Positions 8,826 through 20,599 of a DNA stretch of 64,000 nt are shown here, one piece after another; position 1 is the stretch's first letter; each line of letters opens with the position of its first letter. A model generated the notes under the pieces. It did not search any database and was not told where the DNA came from. It saw only the letters and a list, made by a program, of their open reading frames with translations. Made by a program: the position numbers and the translations under genes. Source of the stretch: Blasia pusilla (lineage: Eukaryota > Marchantiophyta > Marchantiopsida > Blasiales); NCBI GenBank assembly GCA_050084515.1, contig CM114274.1, positions 40,176,001-40,240,000 on the forward strand, read 5' to 3'.

Positions 8826-11186
8826 TTGATCATGTCAAGGTCAATTAACTTCAGTTCAACTCTTCCTTGTGATGCCATCCAAAAATTGGCAGATGGCCCA
8901 TTTAACCGGGATGCATTAATCCTTTATGGACCCTCACAAGAGGCTTGGATAGAGACCACTCACTTTTCTGATTTCCTACTAGGAGAGGAAAGTATGAGCC
9001 ATTACCAAACACACTTAAAAAAATAGAAGTCATACATGAAACATACACTAGGCCCAACTATTTACTATTGGTGCGCGTATGGGCCGCAAGATTGGCGTGA
9101 CCAGGTGTGGAGGGATTTACCCCCCCAGATTTTCGAAGAAAATATCCGCAACAAAGGCGGAAAAGGCAGTAGGCCAAAGATCCAACTAAGACGTTCATGT
9201 CTATCTCAAGACAGGGGCTGCCAATGTCACTTTGTTGTGATATCCCGTCATACCAGACTAGGTTGCATGCTCCTCAGGTTTCTCCAACACCAACACATTG
9301 ATAAATCTGGTAAAATTTGCCATGGAGATCAAGATAACACATCCTTGATATCAAATGCTAGCATTGCGCCAAAGTTAAGCTCTAATTTTTGAGACTTCGT
9401 GGAACATTTGCTCCGTGTCAACCTTAGCCCTCACCATATAATGAGAATGCACACCAAATGGATCAAAGATCAAATTGGAGACAAAGTGTCAAGGTCATAC
9501 AATTTGGCAAGAGATGCAATACTCAAGTAGCAAGACATCCTTAGCATAAAAAATGCCATGAGAAGGCAAGAAGGAGGGTATGATGGGACAAATGATGCAA
9601 CCGCGGTGCACATGTGGGTCTAGAGACATCCTGAACATGTCATCTTATATAAATTTGTTTGACTCCGTGAATCAAGATCCCTTTGTACTAGCATTCTCAA
9701 CCCTGTGGACACTCCAAAATCCGGTCAGATTTGGAGATCGGGGTGCCATTAGTATGGATACTACACATGGCACCAACACTTATGAGGTAAGCCCGTTCAC
9801 CGCTACATTATGTATAGTGTGGGTATATGAAGTTTCATTTCAAGAATAAACATATAGTGGCCATTCATAATTTTACAGTAGAGCTTGAAATTTCTTAATT
9901 TAATTGATGTCTTCATTGTGAGCTTTAGTAATATAGAGTTATATTGAGAATTTATTGTAAACTTAATGTTTCAATATTCTAATACCTTGTACTTTCTCCC
10001 ATTGCATTCATGAATGTTTAGTACCCACCACCAGCTTCCTTACCAACATTACATGACTTCAGATATGCACTCAACTCACATAGTTGACCGCAATGATACA
10101 CCCAACCTAGCCTACAACATTGTCAATTGGATGCACAAGGGTCTACTTCTGCATGATATTTCTGCCTTACCTTAAGGTATTTTCCAATGTGCCAAAATTT
10201 GATCTTCTATGTTTCGGTTTTTCTGTTCACTTAACACAACACCAACTATTCACAATGTTGGGTTTTGATGAGTTCCATAATGCATTACCAATGGTTTGGG
10301 CAGTTCAACAATGCCATACCCATGCTTGTTGAATTTCTCAGGAGTATCAAAGAGTGGGAAAAAGCTATGATATACGTTAGTAGACAACTTACTTCGCCAC
10401 CATGGAAGCCTTCTTGCTTCATTGTCAATGATTCCAAGGAAGAGCAATCAGCCATAATGGAAGTATTTCCTAGCATTCCCATCCACCTATGTATTTGGAA
10501 TGTGAGGAAAGCATGGCTTGAATTGGCTTCGGCAACTTCATCAACGAGTTAGGTGCCCCATTACAAAGGCTAATATGAACCAAGACTTTGGTCAAGTGAT
10601 GAATAGTCGATTCCTCCATATAACTCCTTTCCTTGAAAAGGAAAGTTCCAAATTTTGGCATTATTAGGTTTTAATTAGAACCAACCAATGTAAGCTAATT
10701 ATTAGGGTGTTGTGCAGATCCTCAACAAGTGTCCATGGAGTTCATTCGCAAGTACGTAGATTCAGAGTCACATTTTATGAAGTATTATGTTAGTTCTTGG
10801 CACCCGAAAGTGGCCTCATGCGCAAAGGCATATAGAAGAGAATTGAGATCTCAACAAGATACTAATTTTACGACTGAGAGGGGGCATGCCGACAAAGGGC
10901 ACATGCAAGATTATCTATTTAGAGGACATGCTCACCAACAAAATTGAAGACTTCTTTTGGTACATGGCACTCTTAAAGTCTGAAGGGAGGGTCAGAAACA
11001 AAGCCATCCACTGAATCATGGTTATTCCCATAAAGAATGCCCAAGAAATTCCCGATTTTCATGTAGATTTTGAAATTAGAAATGGCATAAAATATGCACA
11101 GGTGTTGAGTAAGTCAAAGTAGCACTCCACATCAAACTATGATTCAAAGAATGCAGCTTGCACATGCCGGCATGCACAAGAAGGTA
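8826..11186 (+). pseudogene. MULE-type transposase relic A, 5' part
   Basis: The pieces read in order like a Mutator-like transposase. There is an N-terminal zinc-rich region with RGCQCHFVVISRHTR (about 9216-9260) and PFVLAFSTLWTLQNPVRFGDRGAISMDTTHGTN (about 9680-9778), which holds the first DDE-type Asp. LFTMLGFDEFHNALPMVWAV (10245-10305) follows, then WKPSCFIVNDSKEEQSAIMEVFPSIPIHLCIWNVRKAW (about 10402-10516) with the second Asp and the C-x-W-H/N-V segment. Next come AKAYRRELRSQQDTN (about 10831-10875) and the start of a SWIM finger (ACTCRHAQEG) reaching 11186. GAG|GTAAGC at about 9786 looks like a splice donor. It carries stops and frameshifts, and a CACTA element interrupts it at 11187. 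Confidence 0.8.
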
Positions 11187-11394
11187 CACTAGTACAAAAA
11201 CCCCCACTGGATGACTTAGAAAAATGACTAGATGTTACTCAAACCGGGCCTGTGTGACTAAGTAATTACTTAACCAGACTCTAGTAATAAAAATTACTCA
11301 TAGTCGTATAAGTTGTTACTTAAACCGAGGGTAGTCATATCTGAGTCTCTTTTTTGTTACTCAACATAGTCACTAAATATGACTTCACCTATTC

Positions 11395-11600
11395 ATTTTT
11401 TATGGCTAGGTTAAGTCATAAAAAATGACTAGACGAGTCATAAAAAATGATTGGACGAGTAATAAAGAATGACTAGACGAGTCATAAGGAATGACTAGAT
11501 GATTCATTAAGAATGACTAGGCGAGTCATTAAGAGTGACTACTCATAGTAATAAATAATGACTTAATGTGTCACAAAATAATGACTAAGAGTCATTAAAA
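11395..11600. repeat. CACTA subterminal repeats, left side
   Basis: Units of type ATGACTAGACGAGTCATWAA recur at least six times with spacings near 22-30 bases. The right end has the looser form GAGTAATTCATGAGTCA and GACTCTAAGTAACACGAGTCAC at about 18640-18720. In En/Spm elements subterminal repeats are the binding sites of the TnpA-type protein. The core here appears to be the inverted pair GACT/AGTC. Confidence 0.8.
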
Positions 11601-12396
11601 TGACTTATTGATGTCATTTACAATCCTATTCACTAACAAAAAATATCCAAATAACAACTATAGAAATCATTATGTATGACATATTGTTGACAGAAATATG
11701 TATATGAAATTGGCATTTTAGTCCATTTTGTATCCATGAATATGAATTACTCCTTCCTACCTATCCTCCCTACACTTATCACTACTTCTCTTATATCCAT
11801 GCAATGGAGATGCCATTATCTATCTGTTGTACAATCCTAATGCTACCAGCATCGTGTGAAAACATACAAGCACATTACTCATGTACCAACCCATCCATGT
11901 TGTAGCATCTCATCAGATCAATTTTTCACAGTAAAAAATCCTTATCTATTGAAAGATACAGCTAGCAAATGTTTCTTACATCCAATTGTGGCCATAAGTC
12001 CAAAGCTACAAAGTGTATCCATACATCGTGAAATGGACTATTTTCTTACGTCAGAAGAATGCCCAGTGAATTATAGTGAATGATGATCATCAATGGAAGA
12101 ACACAAAATCTACTTCTCGGTGCAAACTCCCCCTCTGATATTCTCAAAATTAAGACATGAAAATCCAAATATATCTCAATTGTCACACTCAAAACTAAAA
12201 CACAAACATCAAGTTCCTCTACTTATGAGTACAAAAGTTACAAGTATATGGAGATCGCCACACTCAAGAGGGATGTCAAAGGGAAGGTTTACTCACAAAT
12301 TCTACACACAAAGCAAAGGTGCCCCTGCTTCTGAGAAGGCATAACAAGATGAGATGGCCATAACGCTACACTATCAATGGCATCTCCAACATAAAT

Positions 12397-12657
12397 CTAC
12401 GGTGGATCGTCAACCATATTTGGAAATGGCAATACATATTTCTTCTTGTAGACCTCTCTCAAATGGAGAACATGATGCCTATCTGGAATGTCACGTCCAT
12501 GAAAAGTAGAACAACCATAATGCAAGCTGCCATAACCTACAACCATAGAGGGGTTCTCACGTGACATCAACTGCTGCAACGGAGGCACAACAGATTTCAA
12601 CATTGGCTTGGTAGCCTCTCGGGTCCTCTTCCTGAGTATCGCTCTTCTCACCACCAT
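12397..12657 (-). pseudogene. Possible C-terminal segment of the CACTA minus-strand gene
   Basis: An 86-residue open stretch downstream (in sense) of the Transposase_24-type segment and on the same strand. It is basic at the start (VVRRAILRKRTREATKPM) and contains SLHYGCSTFHGRDIPDRHHVLHLREVYKK, which reads like real protein rather than chance. I do not recognise a domain. It could be the last exon of the same gene. Confidence 0.4.
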
Positions 12658-13201
12658 TGCTTTTGCAGAAGATCCAAATGATCCAACTCCATGGGTCCAC
12701 CACTCCCCAACATCCCTGCACTGTCCTCATTCTCCTCTGAAAATACCGTGGCCTCCAAATTGCATCTTCGCGATGTCCTACCCTGGCGTTTTCCTACAAC
12801 GGTCGAGGCTTCTACAATCTGTGGTCTCTACAATCACAATCAACAAGAAACTTTAACTACCCTTTCAAATAGATCATGATTTTCAACAACTTCAAAGTAA
12901 AGTGCACAACATCGCTCTAAACTCACATACCTTAACTCAAAGGGTCACCTTGAAACACAATAGCATTAACCTCTTTTATGCCTCCCTTTTTCTTTGGACC
13001 ACTTGCTACAATGCCAACAACTGTATCTAGTCATGTTACTGTATGAACACCCTTGGCAACCTGTGGAAGAACTAGAGGCGAAGGCACAATAGTGACCAGC
13101 TTTGGAGAGGGTGCACTCTCCCTTGAAGGTGGTCCGGTGATTGGGTGAGGAGAGGATACACTCAATGGCATAGAGGCAAGTGCTCCACTAGGAGCAGGGT
13201 C

Positions 13202-14696
13202 TCAATCACTAACTCCATGAGGAGAGGATACAACTCTTGGATTTTCCGATCTCTCCTTGGAACCCCTTATGTCCTCATGGTCTCTTCTCAAGCTCATGGA
13301 AATCAATTCCAATAACTTTGTGAGGTTATCTTGTTGATTAGCAGCAGCAGTATCTATGCTTGCCTCTAGCATGTCCAAGCTGCTAGAGAATGCATCCATG
13401 CGATCAATTATGTAAGTCACAGACTCAGGAAACAACTCCTCCATAGACTTTAATCGAGCAAAGATCTCTGTCAGCTAGTATGTTCCTATAGCCTGAAATA
13501 CAAGACCTCGATCTCAATCTATCTCAACAGGCATGTACTAGAAATACACTAGATTCACCTCTATTCTAAAGCAACCAGATGCAAATACCTGCTTTGACAC
13601 TATACATGTACCATAACTCCTTTGGTTCTTTGCCTCCTCATGCACTTGCGCCTTAGTAGGGGTTTGCCCCTTCTCTTTTCTCTACAACATATGTTACACC
13701 AACCAAGTTCAGTCTATCAAACACCAATTGCAAAACTATATGCATGGTGGTAATAGAAATTAAAGATGGGTCCTTCAATATTATTCATACCATGCGCTCT
13801 GCAATTGGTGCATTCCCTTTTCTTCCTCCAGGGTTTGGATTGGTCATCGCTACACGTGCTTTGGATATATGCTCACTCTTTTGTTTTTGCACTCTCGCTC
13901 ATGAAGTGCGTAAGTAATCTCCCCCATTGGTTGGGGTCTACATGAGGTGGTGGGGCCACTTTCTTGCCTCCTCCAACTTCTTTCCATGTCTAACGCAATC
14001 TAAATCTCTCCATCTTGAGTATTCGTTGCGCATATTCCTCCAAACATGGAACACCCACTCCATTGCCATTTTTTCCAACATACTCCCATCTAGCAAAACT
14101 ATCACTCAACACCGAATTCCAATCCCCTGAGTGTTGGTCTGAAAAATTCACAATGGAGATGTCAAGCCATCGCAACATCTTGACTCTATAATCTGCATGC
14201 CACCTATTCTTTCCTTCTGAAGTTATGGTGATCCAAACAGAGTTGTTCACATCCACTTTGCCGACCTTCATCCCCTCGCCTTGTACAATTCTCTCAATCA
14301 TTGAGTTTGGTGTGTATGTTGTCCCTACGCTTGCCCATCACAAGCCTAGAGTCGTATAGTTTGCTGCACACATGAATATCTTCAATCAAGACTACATGCC
14401 ACCATCATCCTATGATGTATAATGAAAGAGAAATTTGAGATTGCAAATGGATAGATTCGTACTATTCCACCCTTGCCCCGTTGGACAATATCCACCGTAC
14501 AACAAACTTGGCTTGGAGTTATGTGCATAGGGTCCATCTCTACCACCTTGAGACATGCTTTCTTGTCCCTATCCACTATATTGTACACCCACTTGCTGTT
14601 TGAGAGGAATACAATTGTCAGGTACACGCCCGGGTGCAACATCCCTTGCCCACGTAGCTTGCCCCCCAACTGTCCCTTTCTGCCAATGCAATGCAA
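13202..14696 (-). pseudogene. Ptta/En/Spm plant transposase family protein (Transposase_24-type)
   Basis: In sense order the minus strand gives an open stretch 14696-14382 (WVYNIVDRDKKACLKVVEMDP) and then 14301-13990 (WHADYRVKMLRWLDI). A PPHVDPNQWGRLL-like segment lies near 13940, and KEKGQTPTKAQVHEEAKNQRSYGTCIVSKQ near 13590-13680. Last is a coiled, helical C-terminus 13444-13202. The VDPxQWxxL segment followed by a 'G.xPt.ae.h...' segment and 'YGTCIV' is the pattern of the plant En/Spm Transposase_24 family. These proteins accompany CACTA elements and probably bind subterminal repeats. Frameshifts or introns separate the pieces. Confidence 0.6.
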
Positions 14697-14899
14697 CCCA
14701 CCAATTAGAGCAACTCTCTTGTATCACTACATCCCACCTTCCCACATCAAATAGAAATAAAAGAGAAATCAGACACTACAATCCACTGACTCTCGGCATA
14801 TAAAGTCTAGATCTTTGAGACCTGGAATTGCATTGAGAATCCAGGAAGTGAAAGATGAGGGGTCTTTGCTTCTGATTCACCTTTAAGACTTGAACATGG

Positions 14900-17690
14900 A
14901 CTGTATGGGAATGCTCAAGAGTAGTGTTGGGAAAGGATGAACTAAGATACTATGAGGAAAGTGGAAGAGATGAGATGAACCTGCACTTTCATGATTCTTT
15001 TGACATCTACAAATTAAGCTTAAACCAAAACCCTAAACTTTTTCTCCCTCTTGTCTCCTAGCTATGTCAAGTACTAGCCACATTTAGATTGTGAGTGCTT
15101 TCATGAGCTGGCATACACTACCATGGTAGATATTGCAAGTACAAGTTTCATGTTGTCTTGGGCTTCAATGGGAAATAAATCAATTCATTTATTGATTGTG
15201 TGTTGAAAGTGCAATGATTAGTTGTGAAACTATTATTTGTATGCGATCTCAATGTAGGAAAAGTGAATTGAGCAAGAACGTGTTTGAATTGTAATACGGT
15301 CAAGACCCTTGTCAAGATGGATTAGAAGACATAACAAGCAGTGAAGGAGACTACTGCTTGGAATAGAACCTCAAAATTTTGATGTAGCTTTCCTCAAAAT
15401 GTTTGCATATTCAAGAGCCCTCTTAATCGAGCTTCTAATGAGACCCGTCCCCTTCCAACCAAGCTTGCTCAAAATCTCAGTCTCTTTGTTCTCCATAGCT
15501 TACGAAGCTTCTGGATCCTGCTCATGGTCATGACCCACAACTTGAAGCAAGGCGTAAACCTGCATGAGAAATCATGCATGGATAAGTGACTTGAAAGCTA
15601 GTCCCAAGCGTATTCATCACAAGCTATTGTCAAATCAAGGGATACATTTTCATCGAAGGTTCCAAAGTGGGAGAAAATGTGCCAAGGAACCGCACCCAAA
15701 GATTACGCAATTCACCTAGATGTGAGTGCCCTCGTTCTTCAGCTTGTCTTGATGCATTGTCCATTGATATGATGACATTGCCTAACAATAGCTGAGTTAC
15801 GACCAGAAAAAAAATTTCATTCCCTTTCAGATGAATGTCAAAGTCTTACTCGTCACTAATTGGCATACCTCCGTCTGCACACTTAGACTAGACAAGATAA
15901 ACCAAAAATGTGTCCATTGGTGAAGACGTGGATTGGAAGATACAAGAAGATCTTGTCAAAGATCAGATCTAAAGTGCTGATGAAATTTCATTGCCCTTGG
16001 GTGCGAGTTCATGTCTAGTAGAGAAGCTTGGATTTGCAAATTTGACTAAACAAAAAAACTTTTCACGATGGGAAGATACTGACGTCTCCTTAATAGCAAG
16101 GATCGGGTATAACAAGTTGATAAAGCTTCACCTTCTCTAGGTTTGAGTTCATGTCCAGTTGAGAAGCTTGGACTTGCAAATTTGAATGATACAAAGTAAT
16201 GCTTCATAATGGGATGAAATTGTCGTCTACTCTATCAATCATTGTGATAGTTTTCCACCAAGTCACTACAATAGGGAGTGATCCTTTCTTGGGAATCTAG
16301 ATAGTATTAGAGTATTACACCACGCGGAATAACACCAATGGTGACCTTTGAAGTATCATTAAGGCTTGGTGAAAACTGAATTTGCAAGCATGGCAACGTG
16401 GAACTTACAATCGGTGTTAGACCTAGAGCTTGGTCATGTGGGAAGGACAAAAAATCGATAGGGCTATCCTTTCCTAACCACTCCTTGTTCAATCCTTGGA
16501 TGCAAAGAAGTAGAGAAATCTTGAGAGTCTCCCTGTCCTTCAAATCTCTCAATTCTTCGACTACCACCTCGATTACTAATGGGCCATCAATTCAAAGTTG
16601 TTCCACTACTGCATGTGCAAAAATGCACAAATTTCCCGGTGTTCATTTAGATGACCATACATAACCAAGTTCATTCTAGAGGATTGACTCTAAGTTTGTC
16701 AGCGATGGAATACATGACAGCAATCAAGATAATCAGGGGTTGCGTTTCAAAATATCTCATTGATGATTACTTGAGGAATTCAAAGGTTTGAAAGAGGTAA
16801 CGGCCCCTGAAGCTTTTGACAGTGCTGCATGAAAAGATTAGATGAAGGAACCTCAAATTTCATACTAATGTTGGTCGATTCCTCTATGGTAACAGGAAAT
16901 TAAAATAGATGGCGATTTCTTTGCTCAAAGCCCTGGAGCCCAGGTATTGCAAGCGGAGTGAAAATTCTTTGCCACCACACCTCTTGAAAAGGCTCCAACT
17001 CCTCACCAGGGTATCAATAAAGGTTTGTGAAATCTAGAACCTAGAGTGCTTACGGGCGTCCGAATGGTGACATGCAAAATTCCACAAATTTTTCGAAAGC
17101 AGAATTGCAATGTAGCCAAGTAAGGGAGCTAATAATCGATGGCAGAGGACATGGGACGCAGAAGATGCACCAGCTCTCAGTAGAGATCGTAAGAGCACCA
17201 TGGCTGACAATTTTCACAGATCCTTCCCGTCAGAAGCACGAGCTGCAACACAAGAAAAGAGAAGCCATAAGGGTTGGAATGGAATTAACTTGATGTCTCG
17301 TCATATGAATTTTCTTAACATCTCAAGAACACGTTACATTTAAAGCATGCTTGCACATTGATATTCAAAATGCCTAAATATTGGCGGAATCCACAAGATC
17401 ATAGGTGTGAAAGGTACCCGCAAGCAGGTTTCCATTGAAAAGCGAGCAACGATCCCAATCTACATCTCAGATCGTAGATAAGATCTCCAAACTTTCAAAT
17501 GAAAGAATCTTCAACCCCCAAATTTGATGCAATCACTGATCATCGAAACCCATGAAGAAAAGCACTTCAAGCATATAAGGTTCCCAATCCAATCCATCCA
17601 TCTTGGCTTGTCCAAAGTCGTTGAACAAGGAATGCGCAAAGACTATGAGTTCGACATCACATACTCCCAAATCCAATGTAGCAAAGAGGC
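14900..17690 (-). other. CACTA interior of unknown origin, possibly captured host sequence
   Basis: No transposase domain is recognised. On the minus strand a few stretches read like decayed exons. One near 15395-15570 (NKETEILSKLGWKGTGLIRSSIKRALEYAN) and one at 16307-16567 (VVEELRDLKDRETLKISLLL) look like helical host protein. Two stretches near 15985-16090 and 16125-16215 are diverged copies of one another and share GTTCATGTCYAGTNGAGAAGCTTGGA. They could be leucine-rich repeats, but this is a guess. Gene-fragment capture by a CACTA element is a reasonable reading. Confidence 0.35.
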
Positions 17691-17695
17691 CAACG

Positions 17696-17696
<1 letters not shown>

Positions 17697-17746
<50 letters not shown>

Positions 17747-17783
17747 CCTTGAGAGAGAGAGAGATTTGAGAGAGAGAGAATTT
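17697..17783. repeat. (GA)n microsatellite, interrupted
   Basis: An almost uninterrupted AG run of about 45 bases is followed by two shorter AG runs. Open frames that cross it (poly Arg-Glu on one strand, poly Leu-Ser on the other) are artefacts of the repeat. Confidence 0.95.
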
Positions 17784-18758
17784 AAGAGTAATGTCACCCT
17801 TTTTCCTTGAAACAAGAGAGTAATAGATCATAGCAATGCGGCTTCTCTGCGTAGCTTCTATGTTGTAGACGAGAGCAATGTGGCTTCTCCGCAAAGCTTC
17901 AATGCTCCATCAATTTTAGTGCAAGATAACTCTAGAACAATGCGGCTTCTCCGCGTTCAAGAAACAGGTTCTTCTCAAAGCAAGGACAGAGCAACACGGC
18001 TTGGTGAAATCTCTACTTGATCGTAAACGTGCACCTTCTCTCCCCTACTATGTGCAATCAAAGGCCATAAAGCTGCAACTGAAAGCAATTTTGTGCAATC
18101 GTTGAGCAAAAATGTGGCGGCTTCCACTAGTGGGCTATTCGAGCTGCGAACGCCTTCTCCTTGTTTCTCTTGATCAAGTGATAAGAGTGGAAGAAGTGAT
18201 AGCAAATTTAGACAGCATATTCTACCACCATAAAACCAAAGGAACTGAAAGACGCATGAGTCACGACGCGAAAGACAAAGAGAAGACGCACTTTACCTAT
18301 TTTCCCGCCTTGGCGTTGCTTGAACGGAGGTCGAAAGATTTAAATGTAGGTAGCTACTTAGGTTAACTTGGTTTTCCTTACATTTCCCTGTTATCATTTG
18401 ATCTAAAGTTTGTCCCCCGTTAGTTTATTTTAGTATTTTTTTCAACACCTATTAACAACACTTTTGTAGTGCTACTTCTCTCTTGAGTTATAGTGGCTTC
18501 CTAATTGTCTCAAAGAGGACGCATAATTATTCATAATAATAAAGAAGTAATTCATGAAATATTAACAGAAAAATAGTAAGAAAAAAACCTCTTCCCTCCT
18601 CAATGAGTTTACTTTAGTAATTAAATGTGACTCCAGAATCATATGAGTAATTCATGAGTCAATTGATTGGTTTTAGAGTAACTAAGAGTTGTTCAAATGA
18701 CTCTAAGTAACACGAGTCACTTTCATATGGGTTTAAAATAGCCCTTTTTCTACTAGTG

Positions 18759-19310
18759 GTACCATGTGCAAGCATCAAGTAAGTGCATGCTTTTTGCAAC
18801 TACAGATTTCTGCCTCCACTCAGATTCTCACATCAAATAATTCCCATACCTTTGCTTTGTATTTGTATGTCGATTGACCCTCCACTCCTAATCATTTCAG
18901 GTGAAGTGTCTTTTGTTTTCCAGAGCCACGAGGCTTAAATCGCTTCTATATCTTAGAGCCAAATTTGGCAGTCTAGCGAGTGGCTTTGAAGGACTTGCTC
19001 GTGAAGCAAGGGATGAGTTAGTCGACGAATCTCAAAGATCACAAAGTATGTCTTACATGAAGAAAATTACATATTCCCGTATGATGACAGGATTGATGAC
19101 CCAAGAAAAGACCTGACGTTGGCATCTCCCAACGATATTCACATTCTTTTCCAAAAGCTCATGTCACTCATTCATGGGGCCGATATACACCAACATCTGA
19201 TTAACCATACCGTACAGAAAATGAAAAGGATGTACGAATCCATCCTCACCTTGAAGGCAAGGACCAAGGCCAATGTCTTGCCTACCCCTCGTGCAAACCA
19301 ATAGCCAAAA
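18759..19310 (+). pseudogene. MULE-type transposase relic A, 3' part
   Basis: This resumes exactly after the CACTA element. ACCATGTGCAAGCATCAAG supplies the CKH half of the SWIM finger whose CTC half ends at 11186. Further downstream are an Arg/Leu-rich segment (about 18901-19100, RATRLKSLLYLRAKFGSL and ARDELVDESQRSQ) and a helical stretch at 19119-19304 (HILFQKLMSLIHGADIHQHLINHTVQKMKRMYESILTL). These fit the C-terminal tail of plant MULE transposases. Frames change between pieces. Confidence 0.7.
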
Positions 19311-19389
19311 AACTTTGTCACAGTTGGCTTAGGTGATAGGTCATTGAGACGCAAAGTGGATTGGCTTGAATCCTTACACTAGAAAGGAA

Positions 19390-19950
19390 GGTGGAGACCT
19401 AACAACAGCCCAACAATTACAACTCAACGAACTTGGGTGTCTTTCCAACGGAAAGGAAGAGTCAGGTTCAAGGATATGCATATAGAGGTAGATCTAGCTG
19501 CAATTGATAGGGCTTGGGTGGATATGCCTACTAATCATACATAAAACACTAGGACACACCCAACATTGTAAGGAACGTCTAAAATCCATGGCTAGGTTTT
19601 GGTTCAAAGTAGGGACTATTTTGTAAGTATGGAAGGAGAACTACAAAATTGTTTTTTTCATAAATCTGAAATCGATGACTAGATGCGCAATGATAAATGA
19701 AAACATACAGGAGAATAAATGGTTCATGCTCATACCAATGAAATTAAATAGGAGAACAAACGGTCTTACCGATACATGTAGAAAACCATAAGAAGTTTGT
19801 TGGATGCTTGGCTATGGTGTCTAGCTTGATCAAAAGAGTCAACGGGTTTGATTGCATCCCTCATCTGCCAAGTCTTCAGGGGAAATCTTGGCTTTGAAGC
19901 ACCAAGACTCTATTGTATGATCAAAAATTCAAAGACAAAGCAACACATGG
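19390..19950. other. No recognisable gene
   Basis: About 560 bases of AT-rich sequence between the end of the MULE relic and the palindrome region. I see no coding motif, RNA gene or clear repeat. Confidence 0.6.
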
Positions 19951-20097
19951 ATGTTTACAAGCAGGTGTATCATCAATGACATGTACTTCAGACAAGATAT
20001 CCAACTATTTTTAACACCTAAAACTTGCCGTAAAGTATCCCTAGCACACATGCTCGAAAGCTCTATGAATGGCATTCAAGCCTTTGCTGGCCATGTG

Positions 20098-20592
20098 GAC
20101 TCCAGATATTTGGAGTTCACAGGTGTTTGCTACATTTTTACAAATAGGTGTAAATAATCCAGGGTTAAAGTGGAGGCCTAAGCCACACCCCCTTTTCAAA
20201 ATTCTTCACGTATCATATACAATTCGCCTTGGATGGGGAATTCCAGTTATCAGAGTTCACTTCCATATTTATGAGTACTATGTAGTAGATAATTATCAAG
20301 AAGGCAAGATATCATAGCAATAGGATTCCCCCCACCCCAAGACGTTGTCCTTATCCAATGGCTCTACTATTGGAGGTCAAACTCTAGATATCCAGAGTTC
20401 ACATCCAAGCAAGGGCCTAATACCAAGGACAACTCTAGCCTAGTCTTTGAGGGTATACCTAAATGCCTCTCTAGTTTGCTTGAGGAACAGTGTCACAACT
20501 CCCAAGTTGAACTCCATAAATTTGGAGTTAGTTGGTTATGAGTACTATGTAGTAGATGACTTTCAAGAAGGCAAGATATCAAAGCAATAGGA
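20098..20592. repeat. Short palindromes of the GAACTCC...GGAGTTC family with a 55-bp direct repeat
   Basis: Imperfect palindromes occur at 20098-20118 (GACTCCAGATATTTGGAGTTC), 20380-20400 (AACTCTAGATATCCAGAGTTC) and 20509-20531 (GAACTCCATAAATTTGGAGTT core). A weaker one lies near 20239-20258. The segments 20271-20324 and 20538-20592 are near-identical direct repeats (ATGAGTACTATGTAGTAGAT...AAGAAGGCAAGATATC). Each direct repeat follows a palindrome, so the unit is palindrome plus tail. Confidence 0.75.
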
Positions 20593-20599
20593 ACAAATG

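Larger units (their letters stand above)
11187..18758. mobile_element. CACTA (En/Spm-type) transposon, 7572 bp, TSD GTA
   Basis: The left end reads CACTAGTACAAAAACCCCCA. The right end, reverse-complemented, reads CACTAGTAGAAAAAGGGCTA. The first 14 bases match at all but one position. The 3-bp target duplication GTA is at 11184-11186 and 18759-18761. It is independently confirmed by function: removing the element and one GTA restores the SWIM finger of the host MULE relic in frame. Subterminal repeats fill about 200 bases at each end. On the minus strand it encodes a Ptta/En/Spm (Transposase_24-type) protein. I could not find the larger TNP2/Transposase_21 gene, so the copy may be non-autonomous or have lost it. 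Confidence 0.93.
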
